Positions 8,201 to 14,532 of a stretch of DNA of 29,958 nt are shown here, in pieces. Both the position numbers and the translations under genes were made by a program. The first letter of the stretch is position 1. Every line of letters begins with the position of its first letter. Under the pieces are notes generated by a model. The model did not search any database and was not told the DNA's origin. It worked only from the letters and a program-made list of their open reading frames with translations. Source of the DNA: UBA2428 sp002343545 (GTDB lineage: Bacteria > Bdellovibrionota > UBA2428); contig CALFZE010000080.1 in NCBI GenBank assembly GCA_937952285.1, positions 1 through 29,958 on the forward strand. Reading direction: 5' to 3'.

Positions 8201-10973
8201 CACGTGCCCGACCCAGCGGAAGCTCACGGGCCTCGACGCCTACAAGACCTATCGCTTCCACGTCCGCGCCTACGACGCGGCCGGATCCGTGACGACCTAC
8301 CTGAACCCGCTCACGAGCTTCAAGGACGCGCGCGCGCCCGACAAGACGCCCCCTTCCTTCACCTCGAACCTGAACGTGAGCAGCTCGAGCCCCCCGACGC
8401 TCACCTGGAGCGCGGCGACCGACAACCAGACCGACGTCGGTTCGCGCATCTTCTACGACATCTACCGCCGCGACGGCTCGGCCTTCACGGACTTCACGGA
8501 CCCGTCGACGCAGGCCGACGCCATGGTGCTGAACCGCCAGACGCTCACCTACACGGACACCGTGCTGGCCGGCGGCACGACCTACTACTATCTGATCTGC
8601 GCCCGCGACGAATCGGCCAACCGGACCTGCGACGCGGCCGCGATGCGCACCTACACCCGACCCGACTCGACGCCGCCGACCCTCGGCAGCTTCGGCCTCA
8701 AGGGCATCGGCCAGGGCACGCCCGAACCCGATCGTATCCGCCACCACAAGAGCTACCGCGTGACGTGGACGATGTCGGATAACTCGACGCCGAAGGCCCA
8801 GCTTAGCGTCGTCGTCTACCGCAAGATGGCCGACGCGCCGATCGTCGAGGCCATCGACACGAACACGGACCCCATCGTCTACGACGGCTACGGCGTGGAA
8901 GGCTACTTGGACACCCAGCTGCCGTCGAACGCGGTCAAGTACATCAAGTACCTCGTCAAGATCACCGACCTCAACAACAACTCGGTCGAGGGCACGACCT
9001 CCGTGCGGAGCGACACGCGCATGAGCTTCGACGTCGTGCGCCCCGCGGGCGGCTCCAGCGCCGGCGGCGACAAGATTCTCCTCAAGGGCTCGAACTTCGG
9101 CTACGGCGTGACGGTGAAAGTCGCGGGCGCGGCGTGCACGAACCTCGTGCGCTTCAACGAGGACTACCTGACCTGCACGGTGCCGGCGAAGCCCGTGGGC
9201 GAGTCCCTCAGCAACTCGGTCGTCGTGCAGAACACGGACGGCACCCAAGCTTCGCAAGGCTTCACCTACGATCTCGCGCGGCCCTGCGACGCCGCCGCGG
9301 ACGGCGGCGCGGCGCCCTTCCACGCGGGCACGGGCACTTCGATGGACCCCTACCTCATTTGCACCGCGACCCAGCTGCGCGCGCTCCAGACGGCCAACTC
9401 GGGCGCCTGCGGGAGCGCGGCGAGCTGTTGGAACAAGTACTTCAAGGTCGGCAACCACATCGACTTCAGCGGCCAGACCTTCGGCGCCGTCGGGAACGCG
9501 GGCACGCCGTTTATCGGCGGTTTCGACGGCGACTACCACATGATCGAGAACATGAGTCAGACGGCCATCGCGAACTCGTCCGGGCTCTTTGGCGTCGCCT
9601 CCCCCGCGACCGCGATCCAGAAAATCGTCGTCAAGAGCGCCGCGTTCACTTGGGCTCCGGGCGGCAACAACTACCAATACTACGGGATCCTCGTCGGCCA
9701 GCTCGGCGGTGCGGGACTCACAAACTCGGCCGTGCTGAACAGCACCCTGAGCAGCTACACCTACTATAACTACGGCGCCCTCGGCGGAGCCGTCGGAGCC
9801 ATCTTCGACGTCAACGTGCCCCTCTCGAACATCACCGTTTCGAGCGTGACCGTGACGGCGCCCGTCGTGGCGGGCAGTCGTCACCCGACTTGCATCTACA
9901 ATACGGGCGTCGGCGGCGTCGTGGGCATGCTCGGATGCACCTCGACGAACAACGTCGCGAATCTCAAGATCTACGACAGCACGCTCCAAAGCACCTACAA
10001 CAACGGCGGCGTGGGCAACTCGCTCGTCGGCGGCATCGCCGGTACGGCGAGCGGCATCACGCTCTCGGACCCCGTCGTTGAGAACGTCACGATCTCCGTC
10101 GCGGGTACGAGCAGCACGACGGGCGTCGGCGGCGTCATCGGAGGCCGATTCGCCTCGACGATCCCCACGGTCCAACGCGCACGGGTCTCGGGCCTCACGA
10201 TCAACGCTTCGGGCGTCGACCAAGTCGGCGGCATCGCGGGCGACGGAACGAACGTGACGGATTCCTACGTCTCGGGCTCGATCTCGGGCGCCGGCTACAC
10301 GGGAGGTATCGTCGGCCAGGCCCCAACGAGTATCACGAACACAGTCGTCAACGGCAGCGTTTCGGGCGGACAATCCACGGGCGGGATGGTGGGCGGAACG
10401 AAACTCTCGGGCAGCGGCGGGACGCCTGCGTTCCAAGTAACGATTATGCGCAGCGCGAACTTCGCGACGGTCAGCGGATCGACCTACGTCGGTGGCCTTT
10501 TCGGCGGGCGCGGCTCGGTCACTGCCGCTAACGGAAACGGCTATACGATTCGCGACTCTCTCAATGCGGGCGCACTGTCGGGCACCGACTACGTTGGCGG
10601 CCTCGTTGCCAGCAGCTATTCAGCTACCAGCCCAGTGATCATCGTCGAACGGAGCTACAACCGCGGCGCGATCTCGAGCGCCGGCTCGAACAAGGGTGGC
10701 CTCTCGGCGACGGTATTCGCCCAGGGAACGACGCCCTCGGTGACTTTGACCGAAAACTTCTGGGACAAGCAAGCTTCCGGCCAAAGCACTTCGCCGGCCG
10801 AAGCGGCGAACCAGATCACCGGCAAGACGACCGCGCTCATGAAAACCCAAGCGACCTTTACGGGCGCCGCGTGGGACTTCGTCGACGAAACGACGAATGG
10901 CACCGACGACTACTGGGTGATGGACGCGGCGAGCGGCTACCCGACGCTCTACAACTTGCCGACCGGCAACTAG
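5283..10973 (+). CDS. Very large modular lipoprotein: Fn3-like repeats, TIG domain and GLUG-type beta-helix tail
   Basis: A 1,896-residue exported lipoprotein. The N-terminus has a twin-arginine-like n-region (GRRTFVRS, residues 8-15), a hydrophobic run and a lipobox LAGC with the lipidated Cys at residue 27, so it may be exported by Tat. A Ser/Pro-rich tether follows (about 30-62). Residues 66-650 are two copies of a roughly 296-residue unit, each of about three Fn3-like modules. Further Fn3-like modules are marked by TTAPTF, DVTPPTF, DVTPPPGF, DKTPPSF and DSTPPTL near residues 650, 776, 897, 1020 and 1127. A TIG/IPT domain (GGDKILLKGSNFG) spans about 1247-1330. From about 1345 to the end are GLUG-type repeats (VGGIAG, TGGIVGQ, VGGLFGG) ending in the NFWD...QTTS-like closing motif such tails share. 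The ATG at 5283 gives a proper signal peptide; AGGGAG at 5276-5281 is unusually close. The likely role is surface adhesion or substrate binding. Confidence 0.88.
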   Translation: MENSVTYGRRTFVRSVGLGLALGLAGCLNSASLFDPSSIAPTPSASPTPSSSPSLPAEDPLANVAFNGCTSATALSTTSGRVEYEFPVGVEKVNVYIDGTLAYTSSNSFFKSYTDRSLSPGTTYEFACEAQTGEFRKMGAVTKTITTPSDNNTPVAFPGVLSVTPLSPSSVRVEWPNPAGVSAVKARVYATPGNAVDFEGAHAKEVGYSIRSATLTGLGDELPYSFGVRVCSAAGVCDENVVQITATLADGGAPRTQGAVSATYIGASSSALVHAPWQPADGGIAKRRVYLSDSTHGNGQGGNLIGNYVEWNPPAFNVADPAAPPTELSVTGLDSSTHYLLVRDEDPSGQLSAVQSFAVVNYRGCLATAALSTSIIRITYDHPVGADFVRIYQNGLPVFTSSNSAVKTFDSSNLTEGQAYVYECEMQLNGQLVRGSNKPTQKTLSINPPTFQGAQSVTALTPRSVRVNWNPTGAGVLTDRFVVYGNPGSSVDWNGTPLDDQIDGALTSFTATGLGDGLTYSFGVRACSETNNCDANVVAKTITLNDSTYAPSTTGATSVAFAGGDAAITAPWTISNGKVTERRVYSSTSAGGPFTLVHTATVADPLAVPTSITVPGPYVDNTTYYFYVNDVDGAANVKDNSASLVSAGSGDTTAPTFPESKFLGVAKGTPTDTALKVSLEAVAAQPAAPTGVSHYIVYIQAIPSGSNNTACTQGVRYAEFAVTDTSAFPTYTAGQTYQLNVTGLSPRTRYGVCLKARDLAGNVSSTSKALWHKTFDVTPPTFTGIGSGDLGYEAFVNDDEEIEVRWPASVSTDAATYEVKIWRGSKTVPVDLYTAPVVTHPTHTLKIPRADFAYNDFETLYVLVNACDDALVQGFHDTANNCTTHAYANAGSFSVPDVTPPPGFGGIAVAEPDLIGTPPSVTLNQGEVLLKWNTPSGGNWNDYAGLRVYRVDNATTLTQIGTDIVCTNNAGVITCPTQRKLTGLDAYKTYRFHVRAYDAAGSVTTYLNPLTSFKDARAPDKTPPSFTSNLNVSSSSPPTLTWSAATDNQTDVGSRIFYDIYRRDGSAFTDFTDPSTQADAMVLNRQTLTYTDTVLAGGTTYYYLICARDESANRTCDAAAMRTYTRPDSTPPTLGSFGLKGIGQGTPEPDRIRHHKSYRVTWTMSDNSTPKAQLSVVVYRKMADAPIVEAIDTNTDPIVYDGYGVEGYLDTQLPSNAVKYIKYLVKITDLNNNSVEGTTSVRSDTRMSFDVVRPAGGSSAGGDKILLKGSNFGYGVTVKVAGAACTNLVRFNEDYLTCTVPAKPVGESLSNSVVVQNTDGTQASQGFTYDLARPCDAAADGGAAPFHAGTGTSMDPYLICTATQLRALQTANSGACGSAASCWNKYFKVGNHIDFSGQTFGAVGNAGTPFIGGFDGDYHMIENMSQTAIANSSGLFGVASPATAIQKIVVKSAAFTWAPGGNNYQYYGILVGQLGGAGLTNSAVLNSTLSSYTYYNYGALGGAVGAIFDVNVPLSNITVSSVTVTAPVVAGSRHPTCIYNTGVGGVVGMLGCTSTNNVANLKIYDSTLQSTYNNGGVGNSLVGGIAGTASGITLSDPVVENVTISVAGTSSTTGVGGVIGGRFASTIPTVQRARVSGLTINASGVDQVGGIAGDGTNVTDSYVSGSISGAGYTGGIVGQAPTSITNTVVNGSVSGGQSTGGMVGGTKLSGSGGTPAFQVTIMRSANFATVSGSTYVGGLFGGRGSVTAANGNGYTIRDSLNAGALSGTDYVGGLVASSYSATSPVIIVERSYNRGAISSAGSNKGGLSATVFAQGTTPSVTLTENFWDKQASGQSTSPAEAANQITGKTTALMKTQATFTGAAWDFVDETTNGTDDYWVMDAASGYPTLYNLPTGN
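5478..7230 (+). repeat. Internal tandem duplication (two ~888-bp units) in the lipoprotein gene
   Basis: Unit 1 begins FNGCTSATALST (Cys69) and unit 2 begins YRGCLATAALST (Cys365), 296 codons apart. Matching landmarks recur in the same order: TSSNSFFKSY/TSSNSAVKTF, YEFACEAQ/YVYECEMQ, SVTPLSPSSVRVEW/SVTALTPRSVRVNW, YSFGVRVCSAAGVCDENVV/YSFGVRACSETNNCDANVV, and RRVYLS/RRVYSS. The copies are diverged, so this is an old in-frame duplication of a three-module block. Confidence 0.85.
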
Positions 10974-11064
10974 CCCGCCCGGCGGTCGCGCCTAAGCGAC
11001 GAGTATCCTTGGCCCTTTCCTTCCATTTTTCTTCCACACTCCCGGGCGATGATGGTCCTCGACA

Positions 11065-11084
11065 CGGCGGCGTTGAAGCCGCCG
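11065..11084 (+). other. Hairpin just before a ribosome binding site
   Basis: CGGCGGC (11065-11071) and GCCGCCG (11078-11084) form a perfect 7-bp stem with a GTTGAA loop, ending 5 nt before the GAGGAG at 11090-11095. There is no T-run, so it is not a standard terminator. It may influence translation or mRNA stability of the gene at 11101. Confidence 0.5.
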
Positions 11085-11100
11085 AGAAAGAGGAGCCGAT

Positions 11101-11490
11101 ATGAGCCGACACTTTTCCTACCTCCGTCTCTGGGTCCTTCCGCTTTGCTTCGCCGCCCTGGGCGCGCGCGCCGAGGTCGACGAGACGCCGCCCCCGGACG
11201 GACCGCCGCGTGGGGAGCGGAGCGAGCCCAGCGAGGCCCAGCGCGCCGAGAGGAAGAAGCGGCACGAAGAAATGCAGCAACGCCTGCACGCGGCCTGCGG
11301 CAGCGACATCGAAAGCAAGTGCCAGACCGCGAGCGGTCGCGAACTCATGCGCTGCCTCCACTTGGCCCAGGAAAGCGTGAGCGCCGGCTGCAAATCTTTC
11401 TTCGAAAGCCTGCCCCCTCCGCCGCGCCGCGGGCCGCGAGAAGGCGGCGAACGCCGGGGGCCTCGCGGCGGACACGCCTCGCAAAACTAG
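11101..11490 (+). CDS. Small exported Cys-rich protein, GLG1-like half repeat
   Basis: A 129-residue protein with a Sec signal peptide (about residues 1-24, ending GARA before EVDE), so periplasmic or secreted. The mature part is Pro/Glu/Arg-rich, with one compact four-Cys module: ACGSDIESKC, then RELMRCL, then AGCKSFF (about residues 65-100). This spacing resembles the cysteine-rich GLG1 repeat (C-x2-DI-x3-C...CL...C). The C-terminus is a basic Pro/Gly/Arg tail. The ribosome binding site GAGGAG (11090-11095) sits 5 nt before ATG. It lies 70 nt upstream of a response regulator/kinase pair on the same strand; by position and size it could be a periplasmic accessory of that system, comparable in concept (not sequence) to CpxP. 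The function is not established. Confidence 0.75.
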   Translation: MSRHFSYLRLWVLPLCFAALGARAEVDETPPPDGPPRGERSEPSEAQRAERKKRHEEMQQRLHAACGSDIESKCQTASGRELMRCLHLAQESVSAGCKSFFESLPPPPRRGPREGGERRGPRGGHASQN

Positions 11491-11495
11491 GAAGC

Positions 11496-11538
11496 CGGGG
11501 CCCGCAACCCCGCGTCCCTGGCGTCGGCGCCGGGGACG
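11496..11538 (+). other. Two back-to-back hairpins before the response regulator gene
   Basis: CGGGG/CCCCG (11496-11500 and 11508-11512, 7-nt loop) is followed directly by an 11-bp stem, CGTCCCTGGCG (11513-11523) with CGCCGGGGACG (11528-11538), containing one T-G wobble and a TCGG loop. The second hairpin is strong but is followed by TGGCACG and not a T-run. It lies 9 nt before the ribosome binding site at 11548. It could be a processing or stability element separating expression of the small exported protein from the two-component genes. Confidence 0.55.
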
Positions 11539-11560
11539 TGGCACGCTAGGAAGAACGTAT

Positions 11561-12247
11561 ATGGCGACGGAAAAACTTCTCCTCCTCGAAGACGACGCCG
11601 CGCTGGGGCGGAGCCTCAAGATCAGCCTCGAGCTCGAAGGCTACCAAGTCGAATGGGCCCGCGACGTGCGCACGGCCGAGGGCCTGGCCCCGACGCGGGA
11701 CTTCGACCTCATGCTGTTCGACTGGAACCTGCCCGACGGAACGGGACTCGAGCTCTGCCGTCGGCTGCGCGAAGACGCCAAGCTCGCGACGCCGATCCTC
11801 TTCCTGACGGCCCGCACGGACGAGGAATCGGCCATCGCCGCGCTCGAGAGCGGGGCGCAGGACTTCGTGCGCAAGCCCTTCGGCCCGCGCGAGCTCGTGG
11901 CGCGTATCCGCGCGGCCCTTCGCCAGAACGCCGAACGCGAGGCGGAGCTCCGCTTCGGCGAGCTGCGCGCGCTGCCGCGCGAACGCCGCGCCTTCTTCGG
12001 CGACGAGGAAATCGACCTGAACCGCCGCGAGTTCGACGTGCTCTGCGTCTTGCTCCGCAGGGCCGACGCCGTCGTCACCCGCGAGGAGCTGCTCGAGTCG
12101 ATCGACCGTGAAGGCAACCTCTTCGACCGCACGATCGACTCGCACGTGAGCCACTTGCGCGCGCGTCTCAAAAAGGCCGAGGTGCACGGCGTCCAGATCG
12201 CTTCGGTCTACGGCGTGGGCTACCGGCTCGAGAAGGTGGAAGCGTGA
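11561..12247 (+). CDS. OmpR/PhoB-type two-component response regulator
   Basis: A 228-residue cytoplasmic transcription factor. Receiver domain residues 5-118: acidic pair Glu10/Asp11, phospho-acceptor Asp54 in LMLFDWNLPDGTG, Thr83 (LTAR) and Lys105 (VRKPFGP), so the phosphorylation site is intact. A short linker leads to a winged-helix domain (about 135-226) with REFDVLCVLLR and the recognition-helix region DRTIDSHVSHLRARL, ending YGVGYRLE as in OmpR/PhoB proteins. The ribosome binding site AGGAAG (11548-11553) is 7 nt before ATG. Its last codons overlap the kinase start as GTGA, so the two are translated together and form a cognate pair. The regulon is unknown; the neighbouring exported protein and M48 protease suggest envelope-related targets. 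Confidence 0.95.
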   Translation: MATEKLLLLEDDAALGRSLKISLELEGYQVEWARDVRTAEGLAPTRDFDLMLFDWNLPDGTGLELCRRLREDAKLATPILFLTARTDEESAIAALESGAQDFVRKPFGPRELVARIRAALRQNAEREAELRFGELRALPRERRAFFGDEEIDLNRREFDVLCVLLRRADAVVTREELLESIDREGNLFDRTIDSHVSHLRARLKKAEVHGVQIASVYGVGYRLEKVEA

Positions 12248-13698
12248 AGAAGTCTTCCTTCCTGCAGCGGCAGCTCTTCGTTTCGCTCCTCGCGACGATC
12301 GTGCTCGTGCTGGCCGGCTTCGCGGCCTTCCCGCTCTACATGCAGTCCAAGCAGCGCGAGCGTGAAGCCCCGGGCCCCACGCAGTTTTTCGCGAACCTGC
12401 TCGAGAACCTGGATCCCGAAGCGCCCGAGAACGCGCTGAGACGCCTCGTCAGTACGCGGGCTTTCGAAGGCCCCGTGGATCTTTACGTGCTGGATGGCGA
12501 GCTCCGCATCTTGGCCGCCACCCGCGAAGATTCCAAGGGGCTCGACCGCATCGACCGGGCCATGCTTCCCGGAGAGCCCGGCGAAAGCGTTTTGCTCGAG
12601 CCGCCCAACGCCAAGCGCAGTTTTTGGAAGTCGCTCTTCGGGCCCCCGGGCGGGCCGCGCGGCTCCGTCATCGTGCGCTTGGGCACGGCCTCTCCCCGCT
12701 ACCTCGTCTCGATCCAGCGTCGCGACCCCAAACGGCCGCGGCCGCCCATGCTGCCGATGCACATGATCTTCGTCGTCGTGGCGGCCATGCTTTCGGCGTT
12801 CCTTTCCTTCGCCGTGCTCTTCTACTACTTGCGCCGCAACACGGCCGTCATCGAGAGCGTCATGTCGCGCATCCGGGGCGGCGACCTGAAGGCGCGTTTC
12901 CCCGTCAAGAAGCTCGACGAAGCCGGCCAGCTGATGAGCCGCTTCAACGCGATGGCCGACGAGATCGAGGCGCTCGTGGACCGGGTGCGGCAGCACGAGA
13001 AAACCCGCACGCGCATCCTCGAAGAGCTCGGCCACGACTTGCGCACGCCGCTGGCCTCGCTCAAGAACTGCCTGGAGACGCTGCAGAACAAAGGCGAAGC
13101 GCTCGCGGCCGAAACGCGGCGCGATCTGCTCGACATCTCGACCAAGGAGGTCGCCTACCTCGCGCACATCGTCGAGGATCTGCTCTTCTTGGCGCGCGTC
13201 GAAGACCCGCGTTACGTGAGCCGGGGTCAGGCCCTCGACCTCGCGGCGCTGCTCGAAGACGAGGCGAGTCGCATCGAGGCCACTCACCCGACCAAAAGCC
13301 TTCGCCTGCAAAGCGCCTTGCCGCCGGACTTCCGCTTCTTCGGCGACCGGCACTTGCTCACGCGCTACGTTCGCAACGCGCTCGACAACGCCCTCGCGCA
13401 CGCGCGCGACCGCGTCGAGCTGCGCGTGGGCCTTGCCGACGACGGCAAACGGCTGGAGATCACGGTCGAGGACGACGGCCCCGGCCTGCCCCCCGAGCTT
13501 CTCGCGAACTTCGGCCAGCAACGCCTCGCGCGCGACTACGAGCCCGGCCCCGACGGACGCATCTCGCTCGGGTTGGGCGGCGTCATCATGCGCGCCATCG
13601 TGTCGGCCCACCACGGCGAGCTCGAAGTCACGAACCGCGGCCACGACCCCCGGAATCCCGAAGGCGCCCGCATCCTCGCCCGCTTGCCGGTACGCTAG
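12244..13698 (+). CDS. Membrane sensor histidine kinase with HAMP domain
   Basis: A 484-residue inner-membrane kinase, cognate partner of the upstream regulator. TM1 is about residues 10-30, followed by a ~140-residue periplasmic sensor region with no family I recognise, then TM2 about 173-197 and HAMP about 198-250. The HisKA dimerisation helix holds His264 (ELGHDLRTPLASL). The HATPase_c domain, about 355-484, shows the N box (RNALDNALAHA), G1 (EDDGPGLP) and a glycine loop (LGLGGVIM). All catalytic boxes are present. The start is GTG at 12244, fixed by the 4-bp GTGA overlap with the regulator. It is 21 nt upstream of the M48 lipoprotein gene, probably co-transcribed. The signal sensed is unknown. 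Confidence 0.94.
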   Translation: MKKSSFLQRQLFVSLLATIVLVLAGFAAFPLYMQSKQREREAPGPTQFFANLLENLDPEAPENALRRLVSTRAFEGPVDLYVLDGELRILAATREDSKGLDRIDRAMLPGEPGESVLLEPPNAKRSFWKSLFGPPGGPRGSVIVRLGTASPRYLVSIQRRDPKRPRPPMLPMHMIFVVVAAMLSAFLSFAVLFYYLRRNTAVIESVMSRIRGGDLKARFPVKKLDEAGQLMSRFNAMADEIEALVDRVRQHEKTRTRILEELGHDLRTPLASLKNCLETLQNKGEALAAETRRDLLDISTKEVAYLAHIVEDLLFLARVEDPRYVSRGQALDLAALLEDEASRIEATHPTKSLRLQSALPPDFRFFGDRHLLTRYVRNALDNALAHARDRVELRVGLADDGKRLEITVEDDGPGLPPELLANFGQQRLARDYEPGPDGRISLGLGGVIMRAIVSAHHGELEVTNRGHDPRNPEGARILARLPVR

Positions 13699-13719
13699 GC
13701 GTCAGGCTAGGATCGCGGT

Positions 13720-14514
13720 ATGACTTCGACGTTTCGTTACGTTTCGTTTGCTTCCGTGTTTTTGCTCTCGGCTTGTATGAGCATTCCCGGGACGAATCGC
13801 AAGGGGCTCAATCTCATCCCGCGCGCGCAAGAGAAGCAGATGGGCGACGAGGCCTACAAGGAAGTCTTGGCCAAAGAGAAAGTCAGCACGGACGCGCGCC
13901 TCAACGCGATCCTCCAGCGCGTCGGGCAACGCATCGCGGCCGTCGTACCGGTGAGCGACTTCGACTGGCAGTTCACGCTCATCGAGAGCAAGGACATGAA
14001 CGCCTTCTGTCTGCCGGGCGGCAAAGTCGCCTTCTACACGGGTATCCTGCCCGCGCTCGAGACCGAGGGCGGCATGGCCATCGTCATGGGCCACGAGATC
14101 GCCCACGCCGTCGCCCGCCACGGCGTGCAGCGCGTTTCGCAGGGTTTGCTTTTGCAGTTCGGACTCGCGACCGTCGACGCGACGGTGCTCAAGGACAACC
14201 GCTACAAGCCGCTCATCATGGGCGGACTCGGGCTCGGCGCGCAGTTCGGCGTCATGCTACCTTTTTCGCGTGGCAACGAATCCGAGGCCGACGAGCTTGG
14301 GCTGAGGTACGCCGCGCAGGCCGGCTACGACCCGGCCGAAGGCCCGCGCTTCTGGCAGCGATTCTCGAAGGCGACGGGCGGCGGCAAGCCGCCCGAATGG
14401 ATGTCGACCCACCCGGCCGACGCGAACCGCGTCGCGCAGCTTCAAGCGATGCAGGCCGAAGCGCAAGCCCTCTACGCCAAGTCGCCGAAGTACGGCGTCG
14501 GCGAAAAGCTTTAG
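13720..14514 (+). CDS. M48-family metalloprotease lipoprotein (LoiP/YggG-like)
   Basis: A 264-residue zinc protease anchored as a lipoprotein. The signal peptide ends in the lipobox LSAC (Cys19). The zinc site is HEIAH (His125, Glu126, His129), with the third ligand probably Glu187 in NESEADELG. The region MNAFCLPGGKVAFYTGIL is the conserved block upstream of HExxH in M48 proteases. LoiP- and BepA-type relatives act in outer-membrane protein quality control in the periplasm. AGGA at 13709-13712 is a ribosome binding site 7 nt before ATG. It follows the histidine kinase by 21 nt, so it may be controlled together with that system as an envelope-maintenance enzyme. It converges with the large minus-strand gene, with only 18 nt between their stops. 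Confidence 0.93.
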   Translation: MTSTFRYVSFASVFLLSACMSIPGTNRKGLNLIPRAQEKQMGDEAYKEVLAKEKVSTDARLNAILQRVGQRIAAVVPVSDFDWQFTLIESKDMNAFCLPGGKVAFYTGILPALETEGGMAIVMGHEIAHAVARHGVQRVSQGLLLQFGLATVDATVLKDNRYKPLIMGGLGLGAQFGVMLPFSRGNESEADELGLRYAAQAGYDPAEGPRFWQRFSKATGGGKPPEWMSTHPADANRVAQLQAMQAEAQALYAKSPKYGVGEKL

Positions 14515-14532
14515 CGAGGCATCACAATGCGA

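Noticed and set aside
5334..10436. A 1,700-codon open frame on the minus strand opposite the large lipoprotein
   Set aside because: It is a shadow of the GC-biased plus-strand gene. Its translation is monotonous Arg/Asp/Val/Ala with no domain, while the plus strand has a signal peptide and clear Fn3, TIG and GLUG modules.
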